A stretch of DNA of 24,637 nt, from NCBI GenBank assembly GCA_964483805.1, contig CAZADH010000062.1:1-24637 (forward strand). Reading direction: 5' to 3'. Source of the stretch: CAZADH01 sp964483805. GTDB lineage: Bacteria > Muiribacteriota > Ozemobacteria > Ozemobacterales > Ozemobacteraceae. Below, one piece after another: positions 15,793 to 23,798 of the stretch. Below the pieces are notes generated by a model. It saw only the letters and a program-made list of their open reading frames with translations. It ran no database searches and had not been told where the DNA came from. A program made the translations under genes and the position numbers. The first letter of the stretch is position 1. Every line of letters starts with the position of its first letter.

Positions 15793-16635
15793 GTGAAGCC
15801 CCGTCTCGACATGGTCCTGGTCGAACGCGGGTTGGCGCCGAGCCGCGAGGCCGCGCAGCGACTGATCCTCGCTGGCCTGGTGCGCAGCGGTTCGCAGATC
15901 CTCGACAAGCCGGGGCACAAGGTCGCCGCCGATATCCAACTCGAGGTGCGCGGCAACGTTTGTCCGTATGTTTCATTGGGCGGGCTCAAACTTGCGGCCG
16001 CGCTGACGGCGTTCGCAGTGCCGGTGACCGGGCGGCGGTGTCTCGATATCGGGGCTTCGACCGGCGGCTTCACCGATTGCCTGCTGCAGGCCGGCGCGGC
16101 GCACGTGACCGCGCTCGACGTCGGCTATGGGCAACTCGCCTGGAAGTTGCGCAACGATGCGCGGGTGGTGGTGGTCGAACGCACAAATTTTCGTGAGATA
16201 CCGCTGTCGGCACTGGGCGAACCGTTCGCGCTCGTGGTCACCGATGTGTCGTTCATCTCGCTGAGCATGATTTTGCCACGGGCCGTCGAGGTGTTGACCG
16301 GCGACGGAGAGGTTCTGGCCTTGATCAAACCACAGTTCGAGGCGGGGCGGGATGCCGTGGCCCGTGGCGGATTGGTGCGCGACGCCGCCGTGCATCTGCG
16401 GGTTGTGGCCGACCTGCGCGCGTCGCTGGGCGCTGTCGGCCTGCACCTGTGGGGATTGGAGCCGGTACCGGTCGTCGACCCGCGCAAGAACATCGAGTTC
16501 ATGAGTCATTGGCGGCAGTCGTCCTGTCCGACCGCGCCCGATGTCGAGGGTGTGGTCGCGCGGGCCCACGAACGGTGGCAGATCGCGGCCAACGCGCCCG
16601 GTGCACCGACCGGGCCGCTGGCGGAGGACGCATGA
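15793..16635 (+). CDS. tlyA: TlyA family rRNA (cytidine-2'-O)-methyltransferase
   Basis: 280 residues. The N-terminal S4 RNA-binding domain is MKPRLDMVLVERGLAPSREA to about residue 65. The FtsJ/RrmJ-like methyltransferase domain has YVSLGGLKLAAAL, the SAM loop CLDIGASTGGFTDCLL, ALDVGYGQL, VTDVSFISL and LIKPQFEAGR. The family 2'-O-methylates cytidines in 16S and 23S rRNA, and its loss gives capreomycin resistance in mycobacteria; some members are called haemolysins historically. The start is GTG 15793, preceded by GAAGG/GGTGG bases; the next in-frame ATG would remove part of the S4 domain. The last four bases overlap the following gene. Confidence 0.93.
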   Translation: MKPRLDMVLVERGLAPSREAAQRLILAGLVRSGSQILDKPGHKVAADIQLEVRGNVCPYVSLGGLKLAAALTAFAVPVTGRRCLDIGASTGGFTDCLLQAGAAHVTALDVGYGQLAWKLRNDARVVVVERTNFREIPLSALGEPFALVVTDVSFISLSMILPRAVEVLTGDGEVLALIKPQFEAGRDAVARGGLVRDAAVHLRVVADLRASLGAVGLHLWGLEPVPVVDPRKNIEFMSHWRQSSCPTAPDVEGVVARAHERWQIAANAPGAPTGPLAEDA

Positions 16636-17546
16636 GGCTGCAACCCGCCTGCGTGCCGTGCCTGGTCAAACAGGTGCATCGCCTGCTCGAACCCGTGCCG
16701 CTACCGGCGCCGCGCAAGATGTCGATTCTCGTCGATGCGTGCGGATTTCTGCGCGACCACTTCTCGTATCACACCACGACAACCGCCTTTGGCACGCGGC
16801 TTTACCGGCACATCTATCAGGCGATCGGGCAGTTCGATCCGCTCGCAGCCGAGAAGGCGGCGGCCAATCACCATGCCCAGGAGCTGCTCGCCCGCCAGGA
16901 CTGGACGACCTGGACCGTCATACAACGTATTCGCTCGGCCCTGGCCGGCAATGTCATCGACCACGCGCTCGGTTCGGTCGATTACGATCTCGACCGCACC
17001 TTCGCCGGGGTCATGCACGACCTCGGGGCCGTACACGGCAGTATCGACGAGTTCGTGGCCGCCCTGTCGTCAGCGCGCTCGGTGCTGTATTTGCTCGACA
17101 ACTGCGGCGAAATCGTGCTCGATCGGCCGCTGCTGGCCTGGCTCAAGCAGCGCGGCACGCAGGTGTACATCGCCGCCGGCGATGGGATCATGTGCAACGA
17201 TGCGTCGCTCGACGATGCCCGGGCCATGGGACTGGGCGAGTTCGGGGCGTTGGTGAGCAAAGGACCGGCCATGTTCGGCGTGATCCGCGAGGAGTGGCCC
17301 GCGCCGTTTGCCGCCCTGTGGCGCGAGGTCGATGTCATCGTGGCGAAGGGGCAGGCCTATTTCGAGTCGTTGGGCGCCGGGGTCGAACCGCGTCTGTGGC
17401 ACCTGTTCCGCGTCAAGTGTCCGCTGGTGGCCGATCAGCTCGACCTGCCGGTCACCACGCACGTGATCGAATTGAACGCGCGTCTCGTGACCCATCCCTC
17501 CCCCACCGACCGTGCGCAGGGCGATATCGGACCGGAATCCCGCTAA
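16632..17546 (+). CDS. DUF89/ARMT1-like family protein
   Basis: 304 residues. Start ATG 16632 overlaps the tlyA stop as ATGA, with GGAGG at 16623-16627. The N-terminus MRLQPACVPCLVKQ carries the CxxC typical of bacterial and archaeal DUF89 proteins. Further family marks are LYLLDNCGEIVLDRPLL, GDGIMCNDAS, the glycine in LVSKGPAM, VIVAKGQAYFESL and LFRVKCPLVADQ. DUF89 proteins are metal-dependent; characterised relatives include damage-control phosphatases acting on sugar phosphates. The Asp/Asn/Glu set (DNCGE and VAKGQ) is consistent with metal-dependent phosphatase activity. The substrate is unknown. Translational coupling to tlyA suggests joint expression rather than a shared pathway. Confidence 0.85.
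   Translation: MRLQPACVPCLVKQVHRLLEPVPLPAPRKMSILVDACGFLRDHFSYHTTTTAFGTRLYRHIYQAIGQFDPLAAEKAAANHHAQELLARQDWTTWTVIQRIRSALAGNVIDHALGSVDYDLDRTFAGVMHDLGAVHGSIDEFVAALSSARSVLYLLDNCGEIVLDRPLLAWLKQRGTQVYIAAGDGIMCNDASLDDARAMGLGEFGALVSKGPAMFGVIREEWPAPFAALWREVDVIVAKGQAYFESLGAGVEPRLWHLFRVKCPLVADQLDLPVTTHVIELNARLVTHPSPTDRAQGDIGPESR
16921..16931 (+). repeat. TACAAYGTATT motif copy 3
   Basis: TACAACGTATT in the sense strand of the DUF89 gene. It spans ATA CAA CGT ATT, including the rare ATA isoleucine codon. Confidence 0.6.
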
Positions 17547-17982
17547 CGACAAACAACGGCCAACACCGGCGGACATCGTCGGTTCCCCTGCTGTGGTCCG
17601 GAACGTCGTTGATCCGCTGTTGATCGATGCGTGAGCGGGCTTGGCGAAAACAGGTGACGGTGACCGTTAACGGAACCGCGTTTCTGGTCGACAGGGGAAA
17701 GCGATCAACCTCTTCGGCGGGTGCATCGACGTCACCAACGACACGATCCCGACCCGCACAATGCGGGACCTCGACGGGTCTCATTGAAAGGGAGCGAAGT
17801 TGATCGCCGGGCCAGGCATCTGATCGACCTGCCGAAGTTGTGCCGGCCCACCTGAACCCCCGGGGGAAAACCCCCGGGGGTTCCCTGCACTTGCCCGGTG
17901 CAAGGGGGCGCGTTGCCCGAGGTGGGATCGATCGGCGAAGGCCCTACGGCAAACCACCAATTGTGCCGAAGCACCTACTGCT
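17547..17982. other. 436-bp gene-free region before yitT-like gene
   Basis: No coding frame here has a family match. A short frame around 17699-17787 reads like protein (AINLFGGCIDVTNDTIP) but lacks a start and length, so it may be a gene remnant or chance. The region contains the GC hairpin at 17854-17883, a small CTTGC/GCAAG stem (17890-17904) just after it, and an imperfect 16-nt direct repeat TTGTGCCG-N2-(C/G)CACCT at 17838-17853 and 17961-17976, the second copy ending shortly before the next start codon. No obvious promoter. Confidence 0.5.
17854..17883. repeat. 13-bp GC hairpin with AAAA loop
   Basis: Left arm GAACCCCCGGGGG, loop AAAA, right arm CCCCCGGGGGTTC. Each arm is itself built around CCCCCGGGGG, so the sequence can fold in more than one way. 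No T-run follows on the plus strand and no run of A precedes it, so a classical intrinsic terminator is not supported. It could be an RNA regulatory stem in the yitT leader or a dispersed palindromic element. Confidence 0.85.
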
Positions 17983-18876
17983 ATGAAGGAAACACGAACA
18001 TCGCCCCTGCTGCCTCCACGCAACACCCTGCACGATGTGCTGTTCATGACGGCGGGCCTCGTTTTGTCGACGATGGGACTGGTCAATTTCCTCATTCCCA
18101 TGCAGATCGTGCCGGGTGGTTTGACCGGCATCGGAACGATCCTTTTCCACAAGTTTGGCATTCCGATTGGCATGTTCGTGATGGGCGGCAACGTCATCCT
18201 GATTGCGGTGCAGGCAAAGCTCATCGGTGCGCGCTCGAGCGGCAAAACGATCGTGGCGATCGTCGTGCAGAACATCGTGCTCGATTTGCTGACCTCGGTG
18301 TATTGTGTGGCGCCGTGGGCCAACGAACCGATGTTGGCGGCGCTGTACGGTGGCATCCTCGGTGGTCTGGGCGTTGCCTGCATGTTCCAGGCCGGTGCGA
18401 CGACCGGTGGTTCCGAGATCATCGCCCAGTTGCTGTTGAAACTGCGGGGCGTTCCGGTCGGCACGACCCTGTGGGTGGCCGACGCCGTGGTGACCCTTGC
18501 GGCTGGCATGGCGTTCGGCCCGGCGCTCGCGCTCTATGCGTTGATCAAGGTCTATGTTTCGGGTGTCGTCATCGACGGTTTCCTCGAAGGATTTGCGGTC
18601 AAGCGATTGGTTTTGATCGTATCGAGTCAGGCCGAGGCCATCGGATGGGGCATCATCGAAGAACTGAACCGCGGGGCCACGATTTTGAATGCACGCGGTA
18701 TGTATACCGGCAAGCCAACCGAGGTGTTGCTGACGGCAATACAACGCCACCAGGTGCCGTTCCTCGAGAAGGTCGTCTACAGCATCGATCCCAACGCTTT
18801 CATCATTGTCTCCGATGCGCGGCGTATTCTTGGCAAGGGGTTCGAGGAACTCGGCGAGGTCGTGCGCGACGCCTGA
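17983..18876 (+). CDS. YitT family membrane protein with DUF2179 domain
   Basis: 297 residues. About five or six hydrophobic helices occupy residues 15-200, with family marks LVNFLIPMQIVPGGLTGIGTI (described here as the first conserved loop), YGGILGGLGVACMFQAGATTGGSEIIAQLL and a helix ending GVVIDGF. A C-terminal cytosolic DUF2179 domain (about 205-290) contains AIGWGIIEELNRGATIL, RHQVPFLEKVVYSIDPNAFIIV and ends GFEEL. YitT proteins are widespread inner-membrane proteins of uncertain transport function. The start ATG 17983 follows a GAAGCACC-type stretch with no clear ribosome site. The long upstream region with a hairpin may carry regulation. Function beyond family is not known. Confidence 0.88.
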   Translation: MKETRTSPLLPPRNTLHDVLFMTAGLVLSTMGLVNFLIPMQIVPGGLTGIGTILFHKFGIPIGMFVMGGNVILIAVQAKLIGARSSGKTIVAIVVQNIVLDLLTSVYCVAPWANEPMLAALYGGILGGLGVACMFQAGATTGGSEIIAQLLLKLRGVPVGTTLWVADAVVTLAAGMAFGPALALYALIKVYVSGVVIDGFLEGFAVKRLVLIVSSQAEAIGWGIIEELNRGATILNARGMYTGKPTEVLLTAIQRHQVPFLEKVVYSIDPNAFIIVSDARRILGKGFEELGEVVRDA

Positions 18877-18919
18877 CCGTTGCCAATCGCCGGCCGGCGC
18901 AAAAATGCGCGGGTGTGGC

Positions 18920-18949
18920 TTGCGCGCACGTGGGTTCGCTGGGTATCAT
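18920..18949 (+). promoter_or_regulatory. Candidate promoter of the MgtE_N/CBS-Nramp pair
   Basis: TTGCGC (18920-18925), an 18-nt spacer and TATCAT (18944-18949, five of six), 77 nt before the ATG. The -10 context GGTATCATGG is the same ten bases as at 9762-9771. Confidence 0.4.
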
Positions 18950-19026
18950 GGGCCGGTCTGAACCCGCCCCCCACTCGTGGCCCGTAATCCGCTGTTGCCT
19001 TCATTCTGCCGAGGAGCGGACGTCGC

Positions 19027-20298
19027 ATGCAATACCTCAGCCATCTGATCGGCGCTCCGGTCAAGGTCACCGGCAAGACGGTCGCGCACATCGTCGACCT
19101 GCGGGTCGAGTTGGCGGAGCCGAATCCGCGCATCATCGGGTTCGAGATCAACCCCGTCACCGGGGGGCCCGTCGGTCATCTTGCCCTGGCGCAGGCCGTC
19201 AAGATCGCCGGTTCTGCAGGCATCGAGGTCAACGACATTGCTGACGTCAAGCCCCTGCCGGTCGACGACAAACAAATGTTGTTGGCTCAAGACATCCTCG
19301 ATAAACAGATCGTCGATATCGAAGACTGCCGGGTGGTGCGGGCCAACGATCTCGAGATCCTGTTCAGTGGCGGCGATGCCAAGGTCATGGCCATCGACGT
19401 CGGCATGCGCAGCCTGGTGCGGCGACTGGGTTGGCTCGAAGGTCCGATCAACGCGGTCGCCAACTTCGTCAAGCGGCCGCTGACCGAACAGCAACTGCCC
19501 TGGGATCTCCTCGAACCGCTGCCGACCGCGGCGCGGATGCGCCTGAAGGTGCCGTCGAAGAAGCTCGCCGAGATGCACCCCGCCGATCTGGCCGACATCA
19601 TCGAAGACCTGTCGGTCACCGAGGCGGCCCGGTTGGTCGCGACACTCGACGACGAACACGCCGCCGAAACTCTGGGTGAACTCGACGAACCCGAAGACCA
19701 GGTCAACCTGGTCGAACATCTGTCGACCGAAAAGGCCGCCGACATCCTCGAAGAGATGCCGCCCGACGAGGCCGCCGACATTCTGCAAGACTTGCAGGAG
19801 ACCAAGCCAGAGAAGGTCGAAGAGATCCTGCAGGACATGGACCGCGAAGAGGCCGACGATGTCCGCGAGCTGCTCGCCTACGACGAACACACGGCCGGCG
19901 GTTTGATGACGACCGAGTACATCGACGTCGATGTTAACACCACGGTGCGTGGGGCCCTGCAGCAGTTGCGCCTGCTCGCTCCCGATGCCGAGATCATCTA
20001 CTACCTCTATGTGATCGATGCGCACCACCACCTCAAAGGGGTCGTGTCGATTCGCGACATTCTCGTGACCAACGAAGACGAGCCGATCACCAGCATCATG
20101 GACGACGACCTGATCGCCGTGACGCCCGAGGTGCCGCAAGAAGAAGTGGCCAGCCTGATTTCGAAATACAATCTGCTCGCCCTGCCGGTCGTCGATGCCA
20201 AGGGCGAGATGCTCGGGGTGGTGACCGTCGACGACGTCATCGAATTGATGATGGATCACCTGCCGCGCTTCTGGAAACGCGCGACCCGGGCGAACTGA
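19027..20298 (+). CDS. Soluble PRC-barrel / MgtE_N / CBS-pair protein
   Basis: 423 residues with no membrane helices. Residues about 1-150 are PRC-barrel-like, two strand-rich repeats beginning YLSHLIGAPVKVTGKTVAHIVDL and ILDKQIVDIEDCRVVRANDLE. About 180-295 is the MgtE N-terminal superhelix: MHPADLADIIEDL, LDEPEDQVNLVEHL, EEMPPDEAADILQDL, EEILQDMDREEADDVRELLAY and the AGGLMTTEY that normally leads to the CBS pair. Two CBS domains end the protein. In true MgtE these N and CBS domains bind Mg2+ and close a fused membrane pore; here the pore is missing and the next gene, one base away, encodes an Nramp-like permease. A metal-sensing regulatory subunit for that permease is the best inference. 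GAGGAG precedes the ATG by about 10 nt. Confidence 0.9.
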   Translation: MQYLSHLIGAPVKVTGKTVAHIVDLRVELAEPNPRIIGFEINPVTGGPVGHLALAQAVKIAGSAGIEVNDIADVKPLPVDDKQMLLAQDILDKQIVDIEDCRVVRANDLEILFSGGDAKVMAIDVGMRSLVRRLGWLEGPINAVANFVKRPLTEQQLPWDLLEPLPTAARMRLKVPSKKLAEMHPADLADIIEDLSVTEAARLVATLDDEHAAETLGELDEPEDQVNLVEHLSTEKAADILEEMPPDEAADILQDLQETKPEKVEEILQDMDREEADDVRELLAYDEHTAGGLMTTEYIDVDVNTTVRGALQQLRLLAPDAEIIYYLYVIDAHHHLKGVVSIRDILVTNEDEPITSIMDDDLIAVTPEVPQEEVASLISKYNLLALPVVDAKGEMLGVVTVDDVIELMMDHLPRFWKRATRAN

Positions 20299-20299
20299 C

Positions 20300-21697
20300 G
20301 TGAACACCCCCGACGCCCCCAAGCCGTCTTCAGCACCGCCGACCGCGACCGGCGGCGAGGCGACGGCAGGAGCCGAACCGGCGCCGGCCGGCTTGTTCTC
20401 ACGATTGTGGCTGCGTATTGTCTTTGTATTGTCGATTCTCGGCCCCGGCCTGATCACGGCCACTGTCGACAACGACGCCGGCGGCATTGCCACCTATTCG
20501 CTCGCCGGTGCCCACTACCACTTCGACCTGCTGTGGACCTTGCTGCCCATCACGGTGTTGCTGGTCGTCACCATGGAAATGAGCGCCCGCCTCGGTGCCG
20601 TCACCGGCCAGGGGCTGGCCGATCTGCTGCGCGAGCGGTTTGGCGTCAAGGTGGCGTTCTGGGTTCTGCTCGTCGTCTTTCTGGCGAACTTCGGCACCGT
20701 GCTGTCGGAGTTCGCCGGCATCGCCAGTTCGTTCGAGATTTTCGGCGCCGCACTCGGCCTGGGGCCGTGGTTTGCGAGCATGAAATACATTGTAATTCCG
20801 CTGTTGACCTTTCTGCTCTGGAAGGTCATCGTCGATTACGATTACAAGAAGATCGAAAAGCTGTTTCTCATCTCGATCGTGTTCTATCTGGCCTACCCGA
20901 TTTCGGCCTGGATGGCGCGCCCCGACTGGTCGGCGGCGGCGGTGGCCCTGGTCACGCCGCACGCGCGCTACGATGCGGGTTACTTGTTCACCATGATTGC
21001 GGTCATCGGCACGACGATCACGCCGTGGATGCAGTTCTATCTGCAATCGACGATCATCGAAAAGGGCGTCACCACGAAGAACTACGCCACGGCAAAATGG
21101 GATGTCATCCTGGGGTGTCTGACCACCGACGTGATTTCGTTCTTCATCATCGTCGCCTGCGCGGTGACGTTGTTCGAGCGGCCCGGTCTGCCGCCGGTGA
21201 GCACCGTCGAAGAGATCGGTCGCTCGCTGGTGCCGTTTGCCGGCCATTATGCCGGGTTTCTCTTCGCCTTCGGTCTGTTCAACGCCTCGATCTTCGGGGC
21301 CGCCATTCTGCCGTTGTCGTCGGCGTTTCTCGTCTGCGAGGGCATGGGCTGGGAGCGCGGCATGAACAAGACCTACGATGAGGCGCCGATGTTCTACTGG
21401 TTGTTCACCGCGCTGTTGGTGTCGGGCGCCGTGCTCGTGCTCCTGCCCGGCATGAGCGGCCTCTATCTGTTCATCATGCGGTTGTCGCAGTTTGCGCAGG
21501 GCATCATTCTGCCGCCGTTCCTGTATTACCTCGTTAAGCTCGGTGACGATCGGCAGTTGTTGGGTGACTACGTGAACCCGCCGTGGTTGAGCCGGTTTTC
21601 GTGGTTCTGTGTCGGGGTGCTCACGGTCATCGACGTGGTTCTCGTGGTTTCGTCGATCAAAGAGCTGTTCGCGCCGGCCACCGCAGGTCTGGGCTGA
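20300..21697 (+). CDS. Divergent Nramp-family divalent metal transporter
   Basis: 465 residues, about eleven membrane helices after a Pro/Ala-rich cytosolic N-terminus of roughly 35 residues. The first helix motif is GPGLITATVDNDAGGIATYSLAGA where classical MntH/Nramp has DPGN, and the sixth-helix motif is GTTITPWMQFYLQS where classical Nramp has the metal-binding MPHN. The fold signature is clear (TMEMSARLGAVTGQGLADLL, NASIFGAAILPLSSAFLVCEG) but two of the known metal-ligand motifs differ, so ion choice (Mg, Mn or other) cannot be read from Nramp precedent. GTG 20300 begins one base after the preceding stop, which indicates an operon and probable physical partnership with the MgtE_N/CBS protein. 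Proton coupling is an inference from the family. Confidence 0.88.
   Translation: MNTPDAPKPSSAPPTATGGEATAGAEPAPAGLFSRLWLRIVFVLSILGPGLITATVDNDAGGIATYSLAGAHYHFDLLWTLLPITVLLVVTMEMSARLGAVTGQGLADLLRERFGVKVAFWVLLVVFLANFGTVLSEFAGIASSFEIFGAALGLGPWFASMKYIVIPLLTFLLWKVIVDYDYKKIEKLFLISIVFYLAYPISAWMARPDWSAAAVALVTPHARYDAGYLFTMIAVIGTTITPWMQFYLQSTIIEKGVTTKNYATAKWDVILGCLTTDVISFFIIVACAVTLFERPGLPPVSTVEEIGRSLVPFAGHYAGFLFAFGLFNASIFGAAILPLSSAFLVCEGMGWERGMNKTYDEAPMFYWLFTALLVSGAVLVLLPGMSGLYLFIMRLSQFAQGIILPPFLYYLVKLGDDRQLLGDYVNPPWLSRFSWFCVGVLTVIDVVLVVSSIKELFAPATAGLG
20784..20794 (-). repeat. TACAAYGTATT motif copy 4
   Basis: Minus strand TACAATGTATT in the Nramp-like gene. It again encodes Lys-Tyr-Ile-Val with the same four codons as copy 1, although the two proteins are unrelated. 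Confidence 0.6.
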
Positions 21698-21750
21698 CCG
21701 GGGAACAGGGCCGGGCGCCGTCCGGGCCCGAGACAACAAGGAAGACAACC

Positions 21751-22158
21751 ATGCTGTATGAACGATCGGTGCGGACTCCCGGTTCACAGGCTCTTGTCGA
21801 CGTCACCCATCTCGTGCGTGAGGCGGTGCGCGAGAGTGGTGTAAATACAGCGCATGTCATGCTCTCGGTGCCGCACACAACCGCGGCGATCACCATCAAC
21901 GAGAACGCTGATCCCGACGTGGTTTCTGACTTTTTGCGTCGGCTCGACCGCATCATTCCGGTGGCCGATCCGGCCGATCGGCATGGTGAGGGCAACTCGG
22001 CGGCGCATCTGAAGTCGAGCCTCGTCGGCTCGTCGCTCGGGGTCATCGTCGAGAACGGCGACCTGGTGTTGGGCACGTGGCAGGGCATCTACCTGTGCGA
22101 GTTCGATGGTCCGCGCACCCGTCGGTTGCTGATCAGCGTTCTTGCCGGCGGGCGTTGA
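21751..22158 (+). CDS. YjbQ/UPF0047 family protein
   Basis: 135 residues, full family length. Conserved marks are VPHTTAAITINENADPDVVSDFL, the HGEGNSAAHLKSSLVGSS loop and LGTWQGIYLCEFDGPR. The clustered His/Asp/Glu residues build the family active site. Members are annotated as secondary thiamine-phosphate synthases from complementation data, though the physiological role is debated. ATG 21751 is preceded by AAGGAAG. A much longer in-frame extension reaching back into the transporter gene is not plausible. Confidence 0.92.
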   Translation: MLYERSVRTPGSQALVDVTHLVREAVRESGVNTAHVMLSVPHTTAAITINENADPDVVSDFLRRLDRIIPVADPADRHGEGNSAAHLKSSLVGSSLGVIVENGDLVLGTWQGIYLCEFDGPRTRRLLISVLAGGR

Positions 22159-22211
22159 GTCTCGTCGATGGCGGCGCAGCTTGTTGGCCGGGATGGCGCG
22201 TGCAGGCGGGG

Positions 22212-23786
22212 ATGATGCGCCGCGGCGTCATCTGGCTCGTCGTGGCCCTGGTGACGTGCGTATATCTGCTGTCGATGTCGGGGCGCCAGGCCTCGCCGGA
22301 TGAAGAGGTGTTCTACCGCCAGGCCGAAACCTATGCCTGGCAGCAACGTCTCGACCTGGCGCCGATCGGCACGGTGCCACCGGGTCACTATACGGTGACC
22401 GGAGTCGGCAGCCGTACGTATTCGATCTACGGTCCGACTCTGTTGGCCGCGCATCTGCCGTTGGTCGTGCTCGGGCGACAGTTGCCGGCCTCTGCGTTCG
22501 TGCCGCTGCGGACCCTGCGCGATCAGCCGTTTGCCGAAGTGCCGTTCGACGACATGAACGGCCGCTGGGCATTTGCGTTGGCGGGTCCGCTGGCAGCCGC
22601 CCTGGTGCTGGTGTTTGTCGTGCGCCTGGCGCGCCACTGGCAGTTGTCGCCGGCCGCGACCGTGGTGGCGGTGCTTGTGGCCGGCCTGGCGACGCCGCTG
22701 TGGGCTTACACCAAGAGCGCGTTTCGCGATGTGCCGCTCGCTGCCATGATGCTGGCCGGATTGACCGAGACCATGGTTGCTTGTCGCTGTCGGTCGTGGC
22801 GGCGGGCGGCCTTGGCCGGGGCATTGCTGGGCCTCGCGTTCGTGGCGAAGGATCAGGCCATCGTGCAGGGCGGGCTGGCCGCCGTCTACGTGGCGGCGTG
22901 CATCGGTGCCGGTGGCGTCATCGCCGTCGTGGCCGGCTTCGTCGCCGCGTCGCTGCCGATTCTCGTGTTCAAGTGGGCCGCCGCCGGAGCGCTGGGGCAT
23001 GCCTCGGGGTATCCGCTGCTCGATCAGCTCTCGACCCCGTTCTTCACTGGGTTCACCGGCCTGTTGTTCTCGCCGGGCAAGGGCCTGTTGTTCTTTGCGC
23101 CGGTGGCGGTCGTCGCGCTGCTCGGGTGTCGCGAGCGGTGGCGGGCCGATCGGGGCGAGACCGCGTGGTTGCTGGTGAACCTGTTGTCGATGGTCGCGGT
23201 CGCGTCGGTGTGGTGGTTCTGGCATGGCGGACTGAGTTGGGGACCGCGCCTGCTGTTGCCGCTCATGCCTTGGCTGGCGGTCTTGGCGGTGTGTGGCGTC
23301 GCGGCGGCGCCGGCCCGAAGTGCAGAGTCGGGCAGGGCACACGAACCGTTGCGACGTTGGCGCATGCTTTTCGTGGTTTGTGTGGTTGCCGGTCTGCTCG
23401 TGAACGCGGCGGGGCTCGCACTAGACTGGCATCTTTACTATGTATTGCAGGAGGCGCGCTACGGTGGCGCGGGGGCGACCGAAGAGGAAATCTACGGCCA
23501 CATTGCGTTCACGCCGGCCGACAGCATGATCCTGTTTGGCTGGCGGGCGGCCGGGTTGCTGACGACAGTGCCGCCACCCGACGAGTTGCATGATTCGCCG
23601 ATCGCGCCCGCCTGGTACGTCATGCAACGCAGTCGCGAGTTGTTGATTCTCGAGGCCTGGCGGTTGCGCCACTGGTCGTATCTGGCGCTGGTGGCGGTTT
23701 TGTGTGTGGCCGTGCTGGTGCTGGGTGGCGCCGCGGCGTTGCTCGGTCGACAAAAAATGCCGCGCCCGGAGGCGCGGCATGCATAA
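22212..23786 (+). CDS. GT-C type glycosyltransferase-like membrane protein
   Basis: About 524 residues with ten or more hydrophobic helices. After the first helix (residues 6-22) an external loop carries ASPDEEVFYRQAE, the acidic motif that GT-C enzymes of the ArnT/PMT group place after TM1. Other features of this group are WAYTKSAFRDVPLAAMM, LLFSPGKGLLFFAPVAVV and the WHGGLSWGPRLLLPLMPWLA loop. Such enzymes transfer sugars from polyprenyl-phosphate donors to lipids or proteins on the outer face of the membrane. The start is ATG 22212 (or 22215) after GGCGGGG; the upstream in-frame ATG at 22077 lies inside the YjbQ gene. Donor and acceptor are unknown. Its last codons overlap a terminator that serves the opposite strand. 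Confidence 0.8.
   Translation: MMRRGVIWLVVALVTCVYLLSMSGRQASPDEEVFYRQAETYAWQQRLDLAPIGTVPPGHYTVTGVGSRTYSIYGPTLLAAHLPLVVLGRQLPASAFVPLRTLRDQPFAEVPFDDMNGRWAFALAGPLAAALVLVFVVRLARHWQLSPAATVVAVLVAGLATPLWAYTKSAFRDVPLAAMMLAGLTETMVACRCRSWRRAALAGALLGLAFVAKDQAIVQGGLAAVYVAACIGAGGVIAVVAGFVAASLPILVFKWAAAGALGHASGYPLLDQLSTPFFTGFTGLLFSPGKGLLFFAPVAVVALLGCRERWRADRGETAWLLVNLLSMVAVASVWWFWHGGLSWGPRLLLPLMPWLAVLAVCGVAAAPARSAESGRAHEPLRRWRMLFVVCVVAGLLVNAAGLALDWHLYYVLQEARYGGAGATEEEIYGHIAFTPADSMILFGWRAAGLLTTVPPPDELHDSPIAPAWYVMQRSRELLILEAWRLRHWSYLALVAVLCVAVLVLGGAAALLGRQKMPRPEARHA
23752..23780 (-). terminator. Intrinsic terminator for the minus-strand phospholipase gene
   Basis: On the minus strand a 10-bp stem (ATGCCGCGCC with GGCGCGGCAT, loop TCCG) is followed by six T residues. 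It begins about 18 nt after the phospholipase stop. It lies within the last codons of the convergent membrane-protein gene; the plus strand has no T-run after the stem. Confidence 0.75.
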
Positions 23787-23797
23787 AATACGTTGTA
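23787..23797 (-). repeat. TACAAYGTATT motif copy 5
   Basis: Minus strand TACAACGTATT in the 12-bp gap between the convergent genes, the only intergenic copy. It overlaps the palindrome TGTAATTACA (23794-23803). Confidence 0.6.
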
Positions 23798-23798
23798 A

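Noticed and set aside
17640..17787. Protein-like stretch in the gene-free region as a pseudogene
   Set aside because: Too short, no start codon, interrupted frames and no family I can name.
18946..20493. A 515-codon minus-strand ORF opposite the MgtE_N/CBS gene
   Set aside because: His/Asp/Val-rich shadow sequence with no motif; the plus strand encodes clear domains.
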